A model generated the notes under the pieces. That model did not search any database, was not told the origin of the DNA, and saw only the letters and a list, made by a program, of their open reading frames with translations. From NCBI GenBank assembly GCA_900708905.1, contig CAADRB010000047.1, positions 658,225 to 722,224 on the forward strand: a DNA stretch of 64,000 nucleotides, read 5' to 3'. The DNA comes from Hymenolepis diminuta (lineage: Eukaryota > Platyhelminthes > Cestoda > Cyclophyllidea > Hymenolepididae). Shown here piece by piece: positions 25,206 through 39,359 of this stretch; positions within the stretch are counted from its first letter, which is position 1; each line of letters starts with the position of its first letter. The position numbers and the translations under genes were made by a program.

Positions 25206-28200
25206 ATCCAAAAGGTATTGGGATCAACTTCAAAGTATACAAAGTCATACTTCACTTGATTTTTGAATTCCTGTTCTTACAATATCTACTTGGTGTGTAG
25301 CTTAAGCTACAGAATTCAAATATTAAGATCCGTCTCCAGGATTTCAGCAAAAAAAGCTTTTCTAGGATGCTTCATTCTCATTCATTGGTTCTTAAAGCGA
25401 TCCTCCTTCCTCAGTTCATTTTACCCCCAATGGTTTTAAAAAAGAGTAAACCTGGAGCGTTTTTAGCAACTTACAGTTTTAAAATAGTTTAGATGAAATA
25501 GCTAAATATTTTAAGTTGGCAGAGCTCCGTATACTGTATTTATTTACCCATGTCATTATTTTCCCTACATTCGGTGTTTTACTCGCTGCTTTCCTTAACT
25601 TGTTGAATTCCTCGGTATTTCCTCAAATTAACTTCCAACTATTAATCACAATGTAGTGGAAACATTGTCTGATCTTAAACCGGTGATGTACTAGTATAAA
25701 TTTATTAAAGATCAAACCCTCTACAAATTTTGGAAGTCTGCAAAATTTAGCCCTAAGATAATATACTAGCATATTACCTCAGTGGATTTAATACGGCAAG
25801 ATTTGGGAGAAATAATGTAATTAATCATTTGGAAAAATGAATGAACTTTCATGAGTGAGTCAGTGACAACTCACCTTGAGTGAGCTGTAGTGAATTGGGT
25901 TTTGTCACATGTATCACCTTTAGCCTCATCGACTTGCTCCGGGTTGTGATGTGATTCAAATTTATCGCGGTTGGCATGACCAACTACGGAAATAAATCAA
26001 ACATTCATATAACTTCAAATAAACCGGGCATAATTTTGCCTATGAATCTGGGGGTTAAATGGTGAAAAATGAGCGTAATGACTTCACAATGTGAACTCTG
26101 ATCTTATATTAAAATAGGGAACAAAATCTGTTTCCCAATCCAAGTAATGAAAAACATGTTTTATCAAGACTTTAATACAGGTTTATTATTAACATCCCCC
26201 CTATTTTGACTACGGCCAATAAGATGCTGAGGTTTAAAAATACTCTGATTTTCTATAATATTTTCCCGACTAAAGTAATGAAGTCTCAATTGTTCATGGA
26301 ATTTTACGATCTAAATGAATGCAGCACCAAAATTTTTACTCCACTTCACTTTTATCCACCCAGGTAATGTCACGTTTGGCTGTCATAACTTGTCGGTTGA
26401 GATCGAATGATCGTACAGTTTTCCCCGGTGAGTTCGAAATTTTGGGCTTTTTACTAATGACATCTGGTTAATGAACATTTTAAAAAGCCAAAACACGAAA
26501 ACCCTTCCAATGTGAAGAAGTTTAACTTTTTATATTATGTGCAAAATAAAATAAAAATTTCTGAAATTTCACCTCATATTAGAAAAGCAAAACACAGAAT
26601 GAAACAGAAATAATAAAAGCTTAGGATGTTATTTATGAAAGTCATATCCAGCTAAGCAAAAATATGCGATTTAAGTATCCTTTAATTGGAGCGTTCACGT
26701 GAAGTTCAACCAATTCTTTTATTGGTTGTTACAATTCGAACAAATGGATTATAACAAACTCAGAAATTAGTGCCCTCTTATTTCACTTCTCATTTGAGTG
26801 TTAACCGCTCAATTTTGGGAAAAAAGCTTTCTCCATCATTCAATAGTCTTAGTACATGTAAGAGGAGAAATATTTTGTCCCATTTCAGTGTTTTAATGGT
26901 CCCACATCTTTGCCATTCTCCGACACCTAGAGACTCAAAATTTATGTCAATGTTCTCTATTCAAAAGTGTTGTGCTCATAGAGAAATGGTAATTCATGCG
27001 TAAAACACTTACGGCAAGTCTCAGACCATTATGTTTGCTAAAAGCCCGCTGTTTTTCAATTCTCTACAGTCTAAGTACTGACGATTTACCTGATTTTCAA
27101 AATTTGATCGATTTTTTGCTCGATACTCCTCATTCTTTCAGCATCTGCTGACCGTGGAGAGGTGATAAGGGAGAGGTGATTGGAAAAATTCAATAGATAT
27201 GTGGTAAAATTTAAATATTTTTAGCATTTTTCTCAAATTGTGTCTTATCCAAGATTATTAAATTAATCCCTCTGGATATTAAAACAATTTCCATTTTGTT
27301 TTGTGTTCAATTAATTTTCAATTGAAATGAGAATGAACATGCATTCTTCGAAACAATGCGATAAGAATTCCTGTTGTTAATAAAATATAAATCAGCGGAT
27401 ATTATACCCTCTGAGAACTTAGGAACCTCCAAAATATTAAAACATTTTCCGGCATGAAAATGAACGAAAACTAAGAATGGTAATACGTTTTTTTATTTTT
27501 AATTTGCGAATCATTGCTATTTTTAAAATACTGATAAATTCAGTCATTTTTATTATTGCTAAATTGATTTTAATAATACCGCATACTACTCAGACTCAAG
27601 GAAGGAAAGGGACAAATTTTTGAGTCAAACTAAGGTTTTATTATGAAATTTGATTCACTTATATAGAATCGGATATATGATAAATTATTGGCTTCCTGAT
27701 TGGCAGTGGGTTCCCCGCAGGTGGTATTGCATTTCCAGATGTGAGCGTGGAAATCCAACAATCCATAATCCTGTGCACAAGGACTGACGTTTGCCAGTTT
27801 CCCTCGAATACAACAAAAACACTTCATCAGGTTTCCTAGTACCCATTGTGACTATTACAAAAGACGGATCTATTTTATGAAAAATACGATGTAACTAAAA
27901 TGGGAAGAACGGTTTGATTGGGGTTAGATGTTCAGGTAAATATTCTGACGTAGGGACAATATTTTTGTACTTCCACTCTGTAAGAGAAGTTTCTGATTGG
28001 GTCACTTGAATCGAGGTCATATCAAAAGCACATTCAAAAGGAGGTGCTGAGGTTAAAGGTATTGAATAGCCTTAGTCCAAAAGGTAATCACTGTACATTG
28101 TTCTAGTGGCGGCTATGTTCTTGTCATAACTTCATATCTTTCAAAGGGCTCCATGTAGCCCAGAGAGGGAAATTAAGACAGAATTCAAAGAAAAGGTCCA

Positions 28201-31181
28201 CATTTGAAACTTTTCGAGCCAACAACTGAATGATTTTTCTATAAATTAAAACAACCAGACCATTCTAATTATGATCAAATATCCTTTACATAGACGTGTT
28301 TATTTCTTTTCAAACTTAAACGAGTCATCATTACGACTTGATAAATCCGTATGGTTGGCTTTCAAGGGCAAAGTTTTGGATCCAGCGCATTTTCTTAATA
28401 CAGATCAGTATAAATCCCTTTGCCAAATAAAGCGAATGCCTAGATGGGTCACGACCTTTTAAGCAGTGGTGTGTCGGAGATTCATCTGCCCGACCAAGTT
28501 AGAGGAGTCATGGCAGCTTACATGATTTAAACAGAGTCTACAATATTAAATTTTTTAAAAAAAATTTCATAAACATATTATATTGTAATGGAACACAGAT
28601 AAGTATTTTGCTGCTGAAAACTCTCTGTCACTGTCAAAATTGTCCAGCGGACTCAGTGTAAAATTTCATCATGTGTTAATTTATTTTATGTCACTTTTTT
28701 GAATACATATGGGTAAATATTGCATAAATATTGTAATAAAATACATTTTTTTTCAAAGATATCTGTTAAAATTTTTTAAAAAATCTTTTTTTCGGGAGGA
28801 ATAAAGTGATAACAAAACACTCTAACTCTTAATGTGCTGTCAATTTTAAAATCAAACACATTTTTTTATTGGAGGGAAAAAAATGAAAAATTAAACTGAG
28901 TCTTGAATTTAACTGGAGTTCTTTAGAGTAAAAATTAATTTTATTTAAAATTCATGTCTGATTTTGTTTGAATAATTTTTTAATATTTTTGTAGGGACAA
29001 ATATTTTAAAATTATATTGTAAAAAATTTTTATACACATTTCATTATCCCATTCTTTTGTTCCCGCCTTAAAAGTCACCTTAAATTGGGAGTGGTATGGG
29101 ATTCCTGTGGTATAGGAGACTTAACTTTTATTCTTATGTTAAATATTTAATTAAATAAAACAATAACAAAATTGTATTTTTTATTAAAAGGGAGGTCAAA
29201 AGCTAGCCGTCAAGGTTAACCACATGAATTTGCTTATAACGATCTCATCAAAATTTTCAAACTGACAAAGACGAGTTGTTGAAGCCCGAGATTCAGTTTT
29301 GGAACGTCAACATCATGAGATCAACGAAAGGAATATTTGTTAAATATTATGTATAATTCACAGAAATTCATTTAAACAAGATTAAAATTGTCGCTTATTT
29401 TATTGGCTGAAAACATTATTTCACAAGACCTGATGGAAAGAACCGGTCTCCAGGATTTTCGGAGGCCTCCAGCTATTCCATATTCGTCTTTTTTGCATTC
29501 ATCAGTAAAATTGGCCGATTTGTCCAGATTAATCTGCTAGTTAACCAAATCCATGGTCAAATAATTGCTTCAGGTCCCTGCTAACTTTATTACAATTTCT
29601 TTGTCAATGTAAGTAAAATATCACATGCTTTTATTCATTAATGTGTCTGGAAATCAAATGAAAGAAAGCGGATGGATTGTTAGCAGTTTAGTTTCTTGTC
29701 TCGGGTTTTATTGAAAAAAAACGAAGTGCGGGGGCATTAATTTTTTATTCTAATCATTTTTTGATTACGCAATTACCCCAACAAAGCCTTCAATAGGGTG
29801 ACAATTACGACGTCTGTAAAAGAGGTGGCAAAATCCTTTGAGCTGGGCGTTTGGAATTAAGCTAAACATTATTTCAATTACGACAAATATTACCCCAGAT
29901 TTTTCTCATTAAATTATCTTTATGCTACATTAATTATTAATTAATTTAAATTCTTTGTTTAAATTTGCAAGATTATCGTATTTTAGGAGGGAGGTTGAAT
30001 TATTTGTCATTGTCTTACGTATATTTCAATAATTTAAAATGAAATTGCGAATTGTTTCGCAATATGTCAGAAAATATATATTTTAATATTTGAATTTAAT
30101 TTCACATTCGTAACTGTGCGTTAATTTGTTAGTTATTTGTATTGTCATATTTAATCTGGGCAGAATGTATCATTATTGTAAAGAAAGTCGTCAGTTCGAA
30201 TCTTCAGCGTCAGGCTCTAAAGCCGGTAGAATCTTTATTTGGAACTAGGTCTAGACATAATAATTAGTTGAGAATGGTCATTCATTAAAGTAATTATTTC
30301 TAGATAACTAAATCTATACCTCCTTATGCAGTGAGAAATATTTAAGAAGTGACCAATAATAAATACAGATTAAAAGCATAGGAATTGCTTATGTTTTCTT
30401 TTGATAAGTCACAAATTCACAAAAATTGATCCTTTAAGATAAAATGTATAAAAACAAGCGATTGTCAATTGTCAACTTATTCTTTTAGATTTTATTCCAA
30501 ATTTAGATGAAAAGTTATGGGGATCCTCAATTAATTAATTGATCATATTCAACATTCAGAGATAGTTAGTAAGTGATTGTTTGTAGTGGAAACTGGCTAA
30601 TGGAACTGACCGTAGAGATTGGTAGGAAGGAGCTGAAGAGACGAGTCGAAATTGTTGAAGCCTACTGTTAGATGGTAAGAGTATTAAGGCGGGAGTATGG
30701 CTCTAGAGTTGATAGCTCTAGATTTGTCAAATACAGTTGAAATAGTGTAAAAGGAAATAAAAAAATAGAGTGGTCGAAGTAAATTGATGGACGATGATGT
30801 AAACTTGGTGACATGGGTCCTGGCGAAAATTCAAGCTCGTCATATACACAACTTAGTTCCATCTTGGTCTTTGAGCAGACAACTGATGAGTGGAAGTTAG
30901 TGAATTTTATGACATTTCTGTTTTTATTGAAAAGATGAATTATTAATAAACTAAGATCCCGGTAATATTTTGCCGGCTTCAGCTCACAGCAATTTAATTC
31001 GGAGATAGTGTTTTAATTAGCCTATGTAATGTATACTTTAAAGGTCATTGATATTTTTTTCGGATCACTTACCAGGTTGTGACAGAAGTTCTGCCCAATT
31101 TTTGTGCTATGTGTTTAGGGCACGATTACTTCAATTTACCTTGTTAAGGTCGTATACGTCAAGTTCTCTTTGAGCAAAAAC

Positions 31182-31815
31182 ACTCAAAGACATTTATGAA
31201 AATGCTGTGAATGAAGTGACCTGCAGGAGGTGGTTTTGTGCAGGTGATTTCAAAAGGGATGCCTTCAGCCTGAAAGACGAACCGAGAGTGGGATGCTCAA
31301 AAACTCAATTCTGAGCAATTTGAAGTTGCCATTGATGAAAATCCAACCTGCACTACTAGAGAACTGAGCAAAACCTCTAACGTAAGTCATATGACCGTAT
31401 ACAAGGAAATGAAAAGACTTGTCTGGGAAAGTCTCAAATGTTGGCAAATGGGTCCCACATGGGAGATGGAATTTGTCAAAAATCAACAAGTGACAATGTG
31501 TGACCTCTTGCGTTTCACTGCGTTCTCGTGGACTGAACTTCTGGCACCTTTTTTACACCCAATCATAACTGATAGCGACGAGAAGTGGATCCTTCACAAC
31601 TATGCTAAACGCAAAAAACGGTGGCTAAGTCGGGATTCAGGGCCAGTTCCTCAACCGAGAAGTAAACCACACGCGAAAAAGCTCTTTTATGTGTTTGGTG
31701 GGATTTGAAGGGAATTATTTATTATAAACAAATGGACGACAATCAAACCATAAAATCTGAAGTTTACAGTCAACAGATAATTAGTTCAAAACCAGCTTTA
31801 CACGAAAAACTATAG
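31182..31815 (+). pseudogene. Mariner transposase, N-terminal half (truncated, frameshifted)
   Basis: Pieces in different frames match the N-terminal half of a mariner transposase. They include ENAVNEVTCRRWF and FSLKDEPR (first helix-turn-helix region, frame open to 31318), then DENPTCTTRELS and VSHMTVY (second helix-turn-helix), then DSDEKWILHNYAKRKKRWL, which carries the first catalytic Asp in DEKW (codon near 31577). After ~31690 another shift leads to WWDLKGIIYY and KPALHEKL, ending at TAG 31813-31815. The D34D half is absent. The wording (SLKDEPR, DEKWILHN) is closer to mellifera/SETMAR-type mariners than to the 10.7-kb copy, so this is a separate lineage. No clear TIRs were found. Confidence 0.82.
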
Positions 31816-33485
31816 TAATAAATATTTTTTAGTTTCACTTCACAAAGTAAAAATTGCAAAGCCTAGTTATTTATTTAATAATGACTTAAACAAGAATACT
31901 GCCAAAAGATTTTTTGTAATAAACGTGTATAAGTATTTTAAATATATTACTTTGGGAATATTCTGTTCAATTTCTTCCACTTTTTAATCTGATTTGTCAC
32001 TCAATCAAATTAAATTTTTTTTTATTATTAATAAGGGCCCAAATTAAACTGTTGTTATTACAAAATTTTACCAAATTGATCCCACAGACAAACCCTCACA
32101 TGATCATGGAGTATTAAATTGAGTAAAAGAATTAAAATTTTTTTTCTTAAATGAAAGCGAAATCGAATGCTTTCTTTAAAATATGCGTTAATTTTGATTC
32201 ATTTGCCAAAAGAATTTCATTTCATTTAAAGACCTTGAAATGCAACATTACATGTTAATTCCAAAGTGCCAAAGCTGTTCAGTTTTATTGTTTTTATAAT
32301 CTATAAATCCAGTTTAAATAAAATTCAGTAATGACCGCTATTTTTGCTTTATTATTTAATTTAATATTTTAAGTTAGGTATTAAAAATTTTCAAATAGAA
32401 ACTGGTTATTAATCAATAAAAGAGCATTAGGTAATGACATGACAGTTTATTTGGAAATATACATCTGATTAGAAAGTGTCATTAAATTTGATTATTTGAG
32501 TTGACAGTTACGTCAAAATACAAATGAAGTCACATATCAAAAAGGCAATAATAATGAAATATTTGTTTTAGTCACTAGTTTGGTTCAATTTGCTTAGATT
32601 TGAAATAAAGTCTCAACAATGAGGCAACAGAAAAGTGCACCTGGAATATTTTCATTGTTTTGCGTTTTGCAATTTCAAAGTGTTGTCCGTCTCCTTTATT
32701 CTTAATGGCAAAATTTTGAACAATTTATTTAACAAATTGCGGGGGAAGGTTCTACTCAATACATTTTTCGGTCTGAAACAATAAATACGAGAATATTTTC
32801 ACTCATATGCATTAAAATTTGTGTGGTTTTCTACCTCTTATTAAATTGTCTTTCATTACTTATTAACTCAGTTCAAATGACTATTTCTACGGATGAGTCA
32901 CGGCAGGAAATAACATACTGCAACATTTAATAATCTTTTTCTTAATTCAACTGTGCTTTTGACCTGGCTGAGCTATGAAACGATGTGAATGAACCGAACT
33001 GGCATGATCATATCAAATGTTAATCAAACTTTGAATATCACGGTAATAATCGCACCCACGAGTCCATGTGAATGCTGAGCATCAAGACATCACAAAGCAA
33101 AATCTTTCTCATATTAGAACGTGGAAAACTCATGGCTGTAGAATTCAGACGCACTAAGGTTCACAATGTCTTCACTTCATTTTCAGCCCATCAATTCTAT
33201 CACGTGCTTCATTATTCTCCCTCCCCTATTTCATCTTATTTTGATGCATGTCAATGGTTAAAACTTGGAAAAATTTTCGTCTTTACTCTCATGATATGTA
33301 TATAAGTCGGTTTATCAAGAAAAACAGTTCATTCAAAACGTTCGCTTTTTGTTCTCGTGAATGCCATATGCGAATTTTCACGGATTTAAATTAGGGTCTT
33401 TTATAAAGATTGACTTCTTTCCAATTGCCTAATTTTGTATTTTACCGTCTGTAACACTCAATACCCCGGTTGAAAATAAGATGAT

Positions 33486-33497
33486 GGGGGGGGGGGG
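33486..33497. repeat. G12 homopolymer
   Basis: Twelve consecutive G in AT-rich DNA; its length may be unreliable in the assembly. Confidence 0.9.
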
Positions 33498-34433
33498 TTA
33501 AGAGGGCAAGGGCAACTGAGCACAAACCAAGCATTAATTATGACCTTTAGATATGCAAACGGGCCAATTACACAAACATATGATACAAAGGGCGAATGTT
33601 GCCGACACAGATAATAAAAGTATGATTTCATTTGGAAAAAATACTTAATAAAATATTTTTATAAACTATTTGATTTTTTCTCAAGTAATGGCATAAAGCC
33701 TCAAAGGACAAAATCCTATTGGCTAGTGTAAGTAAAATTGAGAGTCTTAGAAAAAATTGTTAAAATATTGTAAATATTATGCTTTTGTTCCGGTCGCATC
33801 ACGTGGTAGTGCTAATCGCAACTTTCTCAAAGATTCCAGATCCACTAAAAGTTTTGTTAAAGGCTCTTCTTAAACGCATTCCAAATCTGTTTCGGTAGAA
33901 GAGGTTGGCGTGTATGATTTAATAAAGTCAAATGCCTCTCTTTGGTCTGTTTTATTGGCGTAGGCTAGACAAATATGATTTATACTTTTAATATTAAATT
34001 GCAAATGCACTATTTGCAAAGTATAAATTATTCAAACGCAGATCTCCATAGCACTGATAATGTAAATGATGTTAAAATTAACCGGAACACTGTTTGGCAC
34101 AAATTCGATTTCAAAGCAACTTTAGGATTCACTGGACTAATAATAAATCGAAATAAGTGAAAAAATAGTGTAACAGAATGGCATTCTCAAGAAAAAATAG
34201 CATCTCATGTTATTGAGAAGAAAGATGCTCAGTCGTAGAGGCACTTTAAAATATAGACGAATCTGGAATCTCCAAATTACTGATGCTATTGGAGCGGAGA
34301 AGATGACTACAATCTTATAAACTTGTTTTTAAAACTATTATCTTTTTGTCTTCATTCCCTCATGTCATCAAATATTTCTTCATTTCTGAGTAAATACTGT
34401 TAATTGGTGAAAAGTACAAAACTCTTGATTCAC

Positions 34434-34464
34434 TTATAATACTATAATACTTATAGTATTATAA
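34434..34464. repeat. Perfect AT-rich hairpin, 14-bp arms
   Basis: Arms TTATAATACTATAA and TTATAGTATTATAA are exact reverse complements around a TAC loop. Confidence 0.9.
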
Positions 34465-37400
34465 ATTAACCAATTAGAAAATATTCAAATTTAAAATTAA
34501 AGGATTGATTAAGTTTCTTAGTTGATGAATCCAGTACGATTTATCTATACCTTACTCTTATATTTTTATTAATACCTATCAAATGTAAGTTTTTTAACAC
34601 TGTGGGTAACATCCGTCCCTTTGTATCATGTTTGTGATTCCAAAATGTTTATTCTGAGAGACAGATGAAAATTTTTTAGATCACCTAATATTAGTTAATG
34701 ATTTACCATAAATTGCAGAATAAAACTAGATAAAGGGTACCGAAAAATCCACAAACCAGTAAGCTGAAAGCTGTAAGAGGAGAACAACTGTTACATATTT
34801 TACATCCAAATCTGTTGGCATTCTACTAGCTGCCCCCTACCTACTTCTACTGCCTCTTTAACACAAAGTAAGGTTGAGCAGAGTTAATTGTGGGAGGATT
34901 AAAACCCGAAAGAGGAGGAGATTGACTGAGATGCGCAGCAGAGATATGTAGTGCCCATGTGCTATGAATTTAAATGGTGGTATATGAATACAGTTCATTC
35001 AAATAGGGCTTCCAATGTCGTCTGTGAATCCTCGACAGATGATCGACATGACTACGACATCAGGGAGTCAGCTGGTGATCATAACAAGTCTAAAGCTCAC
35101 GGTCTGGGATTTTATTTGCTAGAATATGTGAAAATCGGTTTATTTTGATTCGTATATTTGGTTGTTTTATTAAATCAACTATAAAATGCCAAAGAAAGAA
35201 ACAACTGAGAATAAGAGAATATATGGACGATACAGGAGCGAAACCGAAAAGTTGAAGATTCTTAAACATGAACTAGACAACTGATGTTGTAAAAAATGAT
35301 CACATATGTTATGAACATAAAACAATAGCATGGCTATCTCCTTTCCTTAAATTCTATGTCTACTGGACGATAATAGAATATGTCAACGCAGACGGTTAAA
35401 ATATCTTTGTCTTCAAAAAGATTGTTTTCAGTATAGAGGAATGAAGTATACGGGGGGATCGTTTTATTTAAATAAAGTAATACAGACACTTCAAATCAAT
35501 AGTATTTAAATACGAGTCAACTTTGGGCTAATTGAACAATAAATTCAATGACCTTGGCATAAAATAGCTTAAAACAATAATTTTAATTTATTCGGTGAGA
35601 TAACGTATATATCTGCGTCAATTTAATTGTAATATTAAAATAACAAATAACTATACTATTAATAAAAAAATTAAGATTCTGATTGATGATTCCGGGTGCT
35701 GGTTACTATTTTTTTACGATGGCGTTCATTTTTACATCTTTCCTCGTAGGCCAGTCAGAAGTATACGTGTATTTTGACCTCAGCGGAAGTGTATATGTCT
35801 GACTGAAACTAATAACCATCCTAGCTTGACTTGCATGTGTCCTGAAAAAGGATCTTGTTTCGGAGTGTGAAGTTATGTTTATTTTACCTTCCTACCCGGA
35901 GGTCAGGAAGTGGTTTTAAAAGATTTACACTTCAGTGTCTAGCTGTCTCGACCCCGTATGTCCTCCAGGTCGTACGAGCCCAAATATGCTATAAAAGTTT
36001 GCTAGAATTCAAAATCAACATATATATTGACACTTAGATGTCAGGATCCGATAAATTTGAAGAAACCACATTTGGAAAATTCGTCATGCCTGATAAACAA
36101 AAAAACCAAGTATCATTGGACGCCTTTATTGAAGTTTGAATGACAGTAGTACAGAAATCGGAAAGCAATCAAATTGTGCTCTGTAATCGTGCAAGCACCG
36201 TTATGTTGAAATTTGTGGGAAAATTGACAAACACCTAGATCACAGGAGAATAACAGTAAAAAAGTTCCCTGTATTTCTTTCTTCTGAGCTTGTCTATCGA
36301 CTGGCAGTTTGTAAAAGTTGACGATGTGGACAAAATTTATTTCAAATTTCCCTCCCATTGTTATTTTTAAAAATGTTTATCCTTCAAGATGCCCCCAAAT
36401 GTATGTTCATAATAGGAGCGACTTTAAGTCGTTTAGCCTCTACGATTGGTTACTCTTAGGTGTGATGACAGTCATGAGTCGCTGGGAAAAGTTATTACTA
36501 TAATTCATATTTTACCAAAAGAGTGATCACCTTGATCAGGAAAAATCATTCGATCCCGGAGAAAAGCAAATAGTCCAATAAGTGAAAAAGGGAGTGGAGT
36601 AAAGTTATTTATTAATCTTTCCTTATTGCGTCTTAGTTTTGGATACGGATTGTGGACGAGCCTATTTCGCAGTTTCAGGCTCTAACGGTCCTATATTTAA
36701 ATCGCAGGATTTGTCATCTGTACCTTAGTGCGCATTTGTATCCACGATGTTCAGGGTTTATTGAATAGTTGATTAACTGCGATGATTGGTCATACATTTT
36801 TAATGAAACAATTTAGTTTACCAATCGAGATACCAACAAATTTGTCTTTGATAGCTCAATGTTGACGCAGCAGAGTTTATTCTAGTTAATTCGAAGAGAC
36901 TTTTAAAATATAATCTCATAAAAATATTTTCTCAATATTCAAATTACACATTTTAGAGCAACAGTCCCCAATAGTCCCTAATTATTTTGAAATCATTATT
37001 GTTTAATTTTCAATTTCTTGGCTCGGTTTTTAAAAAGAACCTCATTGTAAAAATTTTAATTATATTTAAAATTTTCCAGCCCAGTGAAAATTAGCCTTCA
37101 GTTAAATATTAACAAACAGTCAATGCCAAGAAGTAGTCGACCGAGCCGCGTTTTCTACCATCTTTATGGACATATTTTAATTACCAGCCTCGCCCGAGCT
37201 TCCTCAAATCAAAATATCTGATCCCGTGTCTGGTATCCCTCAATTATTAATTCTGGTGTCTTACATCTAATAATGGTAAATTTTTAAATGTCAACATTAC
37301 TGTTCTAAAATTGGATCGGGGAAGAAGGGAAGTTGTACATAAGTCAGTAGTTTTGTTATTCATTTTTATGCACTAAACATAAAACCAAAATTTTACAAAT

Positions 37401-38104
37401 CTTACATATTCATCACCTAAAAAGCCTCATTTCAAATGTACCTCTTTATACACCACTTTTGATAAAAATGTTAATTTTTTTCCTTTAAAATTATTCATAA
37501 AATAATTGACAAAGTACTTCAGTTATCTTAATTTAATTTAATATGTCGTGAGGATATTGAACAGGGAAGACATCAGTTAATGCTTTATCAAGATAAACGC
37601 AAAGAAAATGCCACGTTAAATTATTTTCAATTTTGGAAATGCTTCCATTTGGAATTGGGCGGATTTTTAATTTGATTACAGTACAGTTAGTATCTATTTA
37701 TTTCAAGAGAATAGGAAGACGAAAACAATTTGGAGCTGTGGGAACATATCGTCGTTTTAATATCCCAAAGTGGGGTGTAAATAACCAGAGAGCATTGGAA
37801 AAAGGTACTATTGAGGAGTGACTGCGGCAGTAGAGAAGATTGAGGAAGAATGATGTAAAACGATGGTACGTTAATAGGCAGCGTCTATGAACCGATCCAG
37901 AAGAATTTAAACCAACGTTTACAGATGTATTATTTTCATAATGATGCCCGAACAGCCTATAAGCAATTAATTAATTAAATTTCGAACCAAGTATATAAAT
38001 TGATGAAAATTCCGCCGGGTGATTCTGAATTATGCCACTGTTAATGACTATAGTACGTATTTGGTCCTTAACAATTTATTCTAAACCGTCCAGACAATTA
38101 AAAA

Positions 38105-38299
38105 GAAGAAGATAATGTTGATAATGAGGGAGAAAAGGCTTTTAGATATGAAAACGACAGTACAGATTATTTTGACTCACTCGTTACCCAAGGTAAACCG
38201 GAAAAAATGAAGGTAAGTTTTGATCATAGAATGGCACATCCGAACATCCCAAGTGGCCAAATCATAAGGGATGAAGTGATTAGACAAGGTCGAGATTAG
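38105..38299 (+). other. Open coding-like segment without start (unproven)
   Basis: 64 codons are open from a TAA just upstream to TAG 38297-38299, with an acidic first half (EEDNVDNEGEKAF) and a mixed second half (MAHPNIPSGQIIRDE). An AAG|GTAAGT donor at 38212/38213 could end an exon in phase 0, but the acceptor side is weak. No homology recognised. Confidence 0.15.
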
Positions 38300-39107
38300 A
38301 AATCACAATGACGTCAGAAGGTATAAAATCTCGCTTTATTTGAATATTATAGTAATTTATTTGTCAACTTTCTCATAAGGCGGATAATTCCCTTTGCAAT
38401 TTCCAAATGACCTAGAAATTGATCCCCTTGTTTCTAGAAAAATCCATTTTTAAAACATTTTTCAGCTGATTTAACATTACTTTAACTAATTTGCATTCTC
38501 TTAGACCACGAAAAGGCAGTTGGAACTAACAAAGGTATTTTAAAAGCGGTAGTTTCTTCGCTAAAATACAATATGCATATAATAAAACCAAAAAATCTCG
38601 AAATATACAAATAATTACAAGCAATTTCGACTACTGTAAATAGAAGACTTGACTGACCCGGAAAGTCAGTTCTCCAGAAAGCCCATTTGAGCGTGGACAG
38701 GTTTTTAAACTTCCAACCTATTTTTAATTTACCTCGCCCAAATTACAGATTTGCTGACCGATTGATCATTCTAAAAGCTTCCTCCATTAATATCTGATCT
38801 AATTGTTGTCTGTTAACTTTCCTGACATAAAAGTTAACTGTTACTTCAAAAATATCTCCTTTGGTGAGTTCGATCCACCAAAGACACCCTATAAATTAAG
38901 AGAAGAGATATATGTGGAAACATTCAACATGGAAGGACACCATAGTATTTAAAATACCCATTTCAAAATGGAATATCATTTAAATAACTTTGCTAGTGAC
39001 AACTGCCGATAAATTCAAGAGAATATTGAATATGAGGGGTTAAACAATTTTAGCAATTTTGGATTAAATATCAACCGATATATAAGATAATGTTTTTTGA
39101 GAAATAA

Positions 39108-39359
39108 ATCACTCCTGAAATCTCATCCGGATGCAATCTGGTTAAATTAAAGATCATAGGAGACCAATATATTTATCCTCTAGTCAGTCCAAATTTTCTG
39201 AAAGCTCATTTACGAAGCTCCGAAAGTAGCGCTGATTTTGCCAGGGAAGCAGCTTTTGGGGCCAAACCAAATTTGGCTAGACATCCTCTTATAAAGCGAG
39301 TGATCGACTTGAGGCTAAGAGGATATAAGAGCCTTTCCGGAGTGAAAAAAATCAGAAGG
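39108..39359 (+). other. Candidate exon or transposase-like relic (unproven)
   Basis: This 84-codon stop-free stretch has no start codon and is GC-richer than its flanks. It includes AHLRSSESSADFAREAAFG and KRVIDLRLRGYKSL. A perfect AG|GTAAGT donor falls at 39358/39359, in phase 2. An acceptor-like CTAGTCAG ends at 39187. The last block resembles a helix-turn-helix as used in transposases, and after the stop the same frame still reads VGQHTV, so a decayed transposase is the alternative. Neither reading is established. Confidence 0.2.

Larger units (their letters stand above)
23004..31181. other. AT-rich region, no gene seen
   Basis: It contains the GC-richer hairpin island at 23330-23660 and a G10 run; otherwise only short chance frames. 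Confidence 0.55.
31816..37630. other. AT-rich region, no gene seen
   Basis: It holds a G12 run and the 34.4-kb perfect hairpin. GC-richer patches near 34800-35140 and 35740-35990 have no recognisable coding content. Confidence 0.5.

Noticed and set aside
30190..30215. tRNA-like B box (AGTTCGAATCT)
   Set aside because: No A box at the right distance and no cloverleaf stems.
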